Assembly (NCBI GenBank): GCA_029259995.1
Contig: JAJDEC010000681.1
Coordinates: forward strand, 1-9,844
DNA from: Phycisphaerae bacterium
GTDB lineage: Bacteria; Planctomycetota; Phycisphaerae; UBA1845; UTPLA1
Length of the DNA stretch: 9,844 nt
Direction of reading: 5' to 3'
The notes under the pieces are model-generated. The model was not told where the DNA came from and made no database searches. It saw only the letters and a list, made by a program, of their open reading frames with translations. Below are positions 6,408 through 9,844 of the stretch, one piece after another. Made by a program: the position numbers and the translations under genes. Every line of letters begins with the position of its first letter. Position 1 is the stretch's first letter.

Positions 6408-7259
6408 ATGAAGACGATACGACTGCTGATTTCCTGCCCCGACGCCCGCGGTATCATCGCCGCCGTCACGTCGTTCGTCGCCGAGCATGGCGGCAACGTG
6501 CTGGACGCCGATCAGCATTCCGACAAGCAGCACGGCGAATTCTTCATGCGCGTCGAGATTGACGCCGCCGGGTTTCAGCTCACGCCGTCGAATTTCGCGG
6601 CCGCCTGGCAGGCGCTGGCGGCCCGCTACAACATGCAGTGGCGCGTCGCCTGGGGCGATCGGCCGAAACGCATGGCGATCTTCGTCAGCAAGGCCGGCCA
6701 TTGTCTGAACGATCTGTTGTGGCGTTGGAAGACGGACGAACTGGCGGTGGATATCCCCTGCGTCATTTCGAATCACGACACGCTCCGCCGGGACGTCGAA
6801 TCACTGGGCCTCACATTTCACCAACTGAAAATCACATCTGCCAACAAGTCCGACCAGGAACAGGCAACGCAGGCGATTCTCGACGATGCAGAGATCGATT
6901 TCGTCGTCCTCGCCCGCTACATGCAGATACTCTCCTCCGAGTTCGTCGCAGCGATGCCGAATCGGATCATCAACATTCATCACAGCTTCCTGCCCGCGTT
7001 CGCGGGCGCGAAGCCGTATCATCAGGCGTACGATCGCGGCGTGAAGATCATCGGCGCGACGAGTCACTACGTGACGGATCAGCTTGATGAAGGGCCTATT
7101 ATCGCGCAGGAAACCATGCAGGTGAATCATCGCGACACGGTCGATGATCTCATCCGCAAGGGAAGGGATCTGGAACGAACGGTGCTCGCCCGGGCCGTTC
7201 GGCATCATGTCGAAGACAAGATTCTGGTCAGCAACAACAAGACGGTCGTCTTCGACTGA
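6408..7259 (+). CDS. purU: Formyltetrahydrofolate deformylase
   Basis: PurU hydrolyses 10-formyltetrahydrofolate to formate and tetrahydrofolate, balancing the one-carbon pool and supplying formate for purine synthesis. From the chosen ATG it has 283 residues, close to the usual 280. Residues 1-85 are an ACT regulatory domain (LLISCPDARGIIAAVTSFVA, then FFMRVEID). Residues about 86-283 are the formyltransferase-type catalytic domain, starting with KRMAIFVSKAGHCLNDLLWR. The catalytic triad by homology is N189 and H191 in NIHHSFLPAF and D227 in LDEGPIIAQ. The start at 6408 puts the ACT domain at the N-terminus as in relatives, with a weak GAGG 12 bases ahead; the frame is open further back to ATGs at 6357 and 6336, which would add poorly conserved residues. 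The repeat cluster lies just upstream, so its hairpins could fall in the leader. It converges on the minus-strand lipoprotein gene with a 13-bp gap. Confidence 0.95.
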   Translation: MKTIRLLISCPDARGIIAAVTSFVAEHGGNVLDADQHSDKQHGEFFMRVEIDAAGFQLTPSNFAAAWQALAARYNMQWRVAWGDRPKRMAIFVSKAGHCLNDLLWRWKTDELAVDIPCVISNHDTLRRDVESLGLTFHQLKITSANKSDQEQATQAILDDAEIDFVVLARYMQILSSEFVAAMPNRIINIHHSFLPAFAGAKPYHQAYDRGVKIIGATSHYVTDQLDEGPIIAQETMQVNHRDTVDDLIRKGRDLERTVLARAVRHHVEDKILVSNNKTVVFD

Positions 7260-7272
7260 TCGACAGCGCGAG

Positions 7273-7569
7273 TCAGAAGCCCTTCTTGAGAGTCACAAGT
7301 ACGCGGTCATCCACGAGCGTCACGATGATCTTGCGGCCGCCGCTCTTCCATTCGAGCTTGGTGCCCGTCGCCGCGAATCCCGCGATGCCCCCGCCGCCCG
7401 AGTCTTCATCATCCGGTTTGCCCATGATGCCGACGACATCCGCACGCGACATGCCCGATTCGATTCGCTGATAATTCGCCATCGTCACGTTCGGATTCGA
7501 GCACCCGATAATGAAAAAACTGAAGGTCAATAAACATGCGCAGAAAATGCCGCGTCGAGTCATTCGCAT
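7273..7569 (-). CDS. Small BamE/SmpA-like lipoprotein
   Basis: This 98-residue protein begins with basic residues, a hydrophobic segment (IFCACLLTFSFFII) and the lipobox IIGC with C23 as lipid acceptor, so it should be a membrane-anchored lipoprotein. The mature part resembles the SmpA/OmlA/BamE fold: YQRIESGMSRADVVGIMGKP (33-52) matches the family's 'GMS..DV...MGKP' turn, followed by a Gly run (GGGGIAGFAATG) and three short strands (LEWK, KIIVTLVDD, VLVTLKK). It lacks the longer C-terminus of BamE. A role in outer-membrane assembly is only a guess; related folds occur in many small lipoproteins. An excellent Shine-Dalgarno site fixes the start at 7569, although a second ATG two codons on is also possible. 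It is convergent with purU and divergent from the HD-GYP gene, hence a single-gene unit. Confidence 0.85.
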   Translation of the reverse strand: MRMTRRGIFCACLLTFSFFIIGCSNPNVTMANYQRIESGMSRADVVGIMGKPDDEDSGGGGIAGFAATGTKLEWKSGGRKIIVTLVDDRVLVTLKKGF

Positions 7570-7575
7570 TGGGTT

Positions 7576-7581
7576 CTCCTT
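7576..7581 (-). promoter_or_regulatory. Ribosome binding site of the small lipoprotein gene
   Basis: On the minus strand AAGGAG lies 6 bases before the ATG at 7569. It is one of the few strong Shine-Dalgarno sites in the window. Confidence 0.8.
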
Positions 7582-7934
7582 AACCGCGTGCCGCGTTGAA
7601 GGCGACGCTATCGTTGAGTTGCCGATTGTCCCGTAATCCTAGCCTTCCGGCCGTTGTCTTGCCAAACTGCAGCCAAAGACGAAATTGACATCATTCTGAG
7701 GATCCTCGCCGCGACGATCGTCACGGCCTCGTCTCCGCGCCGGACACGCCAGCGCCCTGACGATAACTCTTGGGCCTGCCTGATCTTTCCGATACGCACT
7801 GTGTCGAAACCAACCGTCAGACGTGTCGTGGACGAGTTCGTCCATCGCCGGAGAAATGCGTGTCAGGGAAGGCAGCTCCTTCATCCCCAGATTCCGGGAA
7901 AAGCCCATCGCAACCGCGTACGAGCGCGGAAGGT
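7582..7934. other. Divergent intergenic region, no recognised gene
   Basis: This stretch separates the small lipoprotein gene from the HD-GYP-like core and should contain promoters for both. Several overlapping frames are open on both strands (plus from TTG 7770, plus 7654-7941, minus 7639-7908 and 7608-7799), but none resembles a known protein. It includes a TTGACA at 7685-7690 and a 10-bp perfect palindrome GAGGATCCTC at 7698-7707; no -10 box sits at the right distance from the TTGACA. Part of it may encode an N-terminal extension of the HD-GYP protein. Confidence 0.5.
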
Positions 7935-9113
7935 GTGCTGAATGTCGCCCGATTAACTGTCGGTCAGCATTTGGCGACCGGCCTTTATGACCAGGACGGC
8001 GTTCTGCTCCTCGCGGCCGGAACCGTTGTGACGCGGGACTTTCTGCGACTGCTGCGACGATGGCAGATCCGCTACGTGCAGACGTGGGATACGCCTCCCC
8101 CCATCAAGACGCTGGAAGTCGATGAATCGACGATCGTCCGGCTTGAATCCGAAATGCTCCGTCCCGATTTCACGCGGCTCGACGTTCGGCCGCTGGATCC
8201 GGCGCGACGGCCGCGCGTAACGCTGGAAGAACTGAACCGGCGCGCGAAGCGCGGCAGTGAACGTCACGCCGCGGCGACGGACGACATGACGGGCTTTTGT
8301 GAAGAGCTCGAAAAAGGCGGCAAAGTCTCGGATCGGGAACTCCATCGCATCGCCCGCGATTTCGCAGACATGGTCGCCATCGACATGGATCTGCTGCCGA
8401 CGATCCTCAGCCTCCGATCGGCGCCCGACGAATACCTTTATCAACACTGCGTCAACGTCGCCGCGCTGAGCATGGTTATCGCCACGCAGCTCGGCATGCG
8501 GCGGGAACGGGTTCTGGAAGTCGGCCTGGGCGCCATGCTTCAGGACATCGGCATGCTGCGCGTGCCGCTTGCAATTCGGCGCGCGCCGCGACCGCTGACG
8601 GACGACGAGATGGAAGTCGTCAGGAAGCACCCGGCGTACACGGTGGACTACTTGTCAAATATTGCCGGTCTGCCACGCGATGTCATCTTTCTGGGTTTTC
8701 AGGTCCACGAGCGGATCGACAAGACGGGTTATCCGCGCGGTCGAGCGGATCAATCGATCCACGCCTATGCGAAGATCGTGTCAGTCGCGGATGTTTATGT
8801 TGCGATGACGTCGAATCGTCCCTATCGATCGGCGCATACGCCGTATGAAGCCATCAAGACGATTCTGTATGACTGCGGGGCAGGACGACACGAAAGCGTC
8901 GTCGTCCGGGCGCTATTGGACTGCATTTCATTGTTCCCGACGGGAAGTTTCGTTGAGCTGGAAGACGGTCGCTCCGCGAAAGTCATCCGGGCGAATCCGA
9001 ATCAGCACACGAAGCCCGTGATACAAATCGTCAGCCAGGATCGCGAGACGGCGCACGGCGTCCATGACCTGATGTGCACGACGCAACTTCGAATTGTCAA
9101 GTCATTGGAATAG
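7935..9113 (+). CDS. HD-GYP-family protein with incomplete metal site
   Basis: From GTG 7935 this is 392 residues. HD-GYP proteins normally hydrolyse cyclic di-GMP. Residues about 1-50 form a small N-terminal domain (VARLTVGQHLATGLYD, VLLLAAGTVVT) common before HD-GYP cores. The core spans about 160-335: H171 in YQHCVNVAAL, then LQDIGM at 202-207 where the family has LHDxGK, H232 in KHP, VHERIDKTGYP at 257-267 where HHERxDGxGYP is usual, and D286 in VADVYVAMTS. So GYP is kept, but the first His of the HD pair is Gln203 and the first His of HHE is Val257. Activity is therefore doubtful; it could be a c-di-GMP binder or an altered phosphodiesterase. A C-terminal strand-rich tail (FVELEDGRSAKVI) follows. 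The start is uncertain: GTG 7860 has GGAG 6 bases ahead (417 residues) and TTG 7770 is also open (447), but both add Ser/Pro-rich sequence without domain character. Confidence 0.85.
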   Translation: MLNVARLTVGQHLATGLYDQDGVLLLAAGTVVTRDFLRLLRRWQIRYVQTWDTPPPIKTLEVDESTIVRLESEMLRPDFTRLDVRPLDPARRPRVTLEELNRRAKRGSERHAAATDDMTGFCEELEKGGKVSDRELHRIARDFADMVAIDMDLLPTILSLRSAPDEYLYQHCVNVAALSMVIATQLGMRRERVLEVGLGAMLQDIGMLRVPLAIRRAPRPLTDDEMEVVRKHPAYTVDYLSNIAGLPRDVIFLGFQVHERIDKTGYPRGRADQSIHAYAKIVSVADVYVAMTSNRPYRSAHTPYEAIKTILYDCGAGRHESVVVRALLDCISLFPTGSFVELEDGRSAKVIRANPNQHTKPVIQIVSQDRETAHGVHDLMCTTQLRIVKSLE

Positions 9114-9230
9114 CGTCGATCGGGTGGACTGGCCTAGATGGGATCGTCTCATTGACGCCAAGGAGCGTCGCAGCGCTCTGCGATAACCTGTGCACAACGC
9201 GGGGACGGCCGCCACTCCCGTCCGTCGACA
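9114..9230. terminator. Convergent gap with two hairpins
   Basis: Between the HD-GYP-like gene and fabG, whose 3' ends face each other, lie TCGCAG-CGCT-CTGCGA (9168-9183) and a looser GGACGG/CCGTCC stem (9203-9208 with 9218-9223, 9-base loop). Neither has a T-run. They may help end transcription from either side, but this is weak evidence based on position and pairing. Confidence 0.3.
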
Positions 9231-9844
9231 CTACATGTACATTCCGCCGTTCACGCTGATCACTTCGCCCGTGATAAACGACGCCTGGGGCGACGCAAGG
9301 AAGACGACGGCAGCCGCGACTTCGTCGGGCTTTCCGAGGCGGCCCATCGGCGTCAGATCACATACGCTCTTCAATCCCGCTGCCGGAATCTCCGAAGTCA
9401 TGTCCGTCTCGATGAAGCCCGGCGCGACGGCATTGACGGTCACGTTCTTTCTCGCGAATTCGCGTGCCAGCGTCTTCGTCAGGGCAATCAGCCCGCCCTT
9501 GGCGGCGGCGTAATTGGCCTGGCCGAAGTTACCCATCTGACCAACGATGCTCGTGATGTTGATAATTCGGCCGCCGCCCGCTTCCATCATCGGAATGACG
9601 AGTCGATGGATGACCATGGCCGGGCCCGTCAGATTGACGTCGAGCACGTCGTGCCACATTTTTCGATCCATCTTCAGGAACGACTTGTCGCGCGTGATGC
9701 CCGCATTGTTGACGACGACTTTGATGGTGCCAAAGTCCTCGTTCAACTGATCGACAAGCTTGTCGTTCTCGGCCGGGTCGGACACGTCGCATTGATAGAA
9801 TCTGGCCTTGCGGCCCAGCTGCTGAATCTCTTCCGCGACGCGCT
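9231..9844 (-). CDS. fabG: 3-oxoacyl-ACP reductase (FabG-type SDR), partial
   Basis: This is a short-chain dehydrogenase/reductase that by similarity reduces 3-oxoacyl-ACP with NADPH in fatty acid elongation. The window cuts off the N-terminus: 203 residues are visible, and roughly 40 more, including the TGxxxGIG nucleotide-binding loop, should lie beyond 9844. Visible residues 1-19 (RVAEEIQQLGRKARFYQCD) lead into VSDP. The NNAG motif is at about 45-48. The catalytic serine is S98 in NITSIVGQMG, and Y111 and K115 are in ANYAAAKGGL. VTVNAVAPGFIETDMT and a C-terminal GEVISVNGGMYM complete a typical FabG. Genes of this class often sit beside acpP and fabD/fabF, which would be expected to the right, but that is not visible. 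Other SDR reductases share these motifs, so the exact substrate is likely rather than certain. Confidence 0.9.
   Translation of the reverse strand, partial: RVAEEIQQLGRKARFYQCDVSDPAENDKLVDQLNEDFGTIKVVVNNAGITRDKSFLKMDRKMWHDVLDVNLTGPAMVIHRLVIPMMEAGGGRIINITSIVGQMGNFGQANYAAAKGGLIALTKTLAREFARKNVTVNAVAPGFIETDMTSEIPAAGLKSVCDLTPMGRLGKPDEVAAAVVFLASPQASFITGEVISVNGGMYM

Noticed and set aside
7685..7713. Sigma-70 promoter from TTGACA at 7685
   Set aside because: The position 17 bases downstream reads GCCGCG, with no -10 likeness.
7953..8630. 225-codon minus-strand open frame opposite the HD-GYP-like gene
   Set aside because: It is a shadow of the clearly coding plus strand.

Overview
The window (9,844 bp, GC-rich) looks like chromosomal DNA of a planctomycete or a close relative. 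This is inferred from four things: a divergent HD-GYP protein of a kind I associate with that phylum, a lipoprotein heparinase-family lyase, scarce Shine-Dalgarno sites, and GGGTGCCA-headed hairpin repeats between genes. No rRNA, tRNA, CRISPR array, transposase or phage gene is visible.

Layout, left to right. Minus strand 106-1506: a helical-repeat (HEAT-like) protein of unknown role. Divergent from it, 1663-2229: a small exported phospholipase D-superfamily protein whose HKD motif has lost its catalytic histidine. An 18-bp imperfect palindrome lies between these two. Next comes a 545-bp gap (2230-2774) holding a strong stem-loop and a possible gene remnant. Then three plus-strand genes follow: a lipoprotein heparinase II/III-family polysaccharide lyase (2775-4913), a full-length Ada DNA-alkylation repair/regulator protein (5021-6106) and formyltetrahydrofolate deformylase PurU (6408-7259). 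The ada-purU gap carries three GGGTGCCA hairpins; two form an inverted pair resembling a REPIN. A small minus-strand BamE/SmpA-like lipoprotein (7273-7569) converges on purU and is divergent from an HD-GYP-like protein (7935-9113). At the right edge is a minus-strand FabG-type reductase cut off by the window (9231-9844).

The genes do not form one pathway. Most are singletons with their own intergenic regions. The points most worth attention are two enzymes with altered catalytic motifs (PLD-like NxK in place of HxK, and HD-GYP with QD in place of HD) and the REPIN-like repeat cluster. I found no clear multi-gene novel system.
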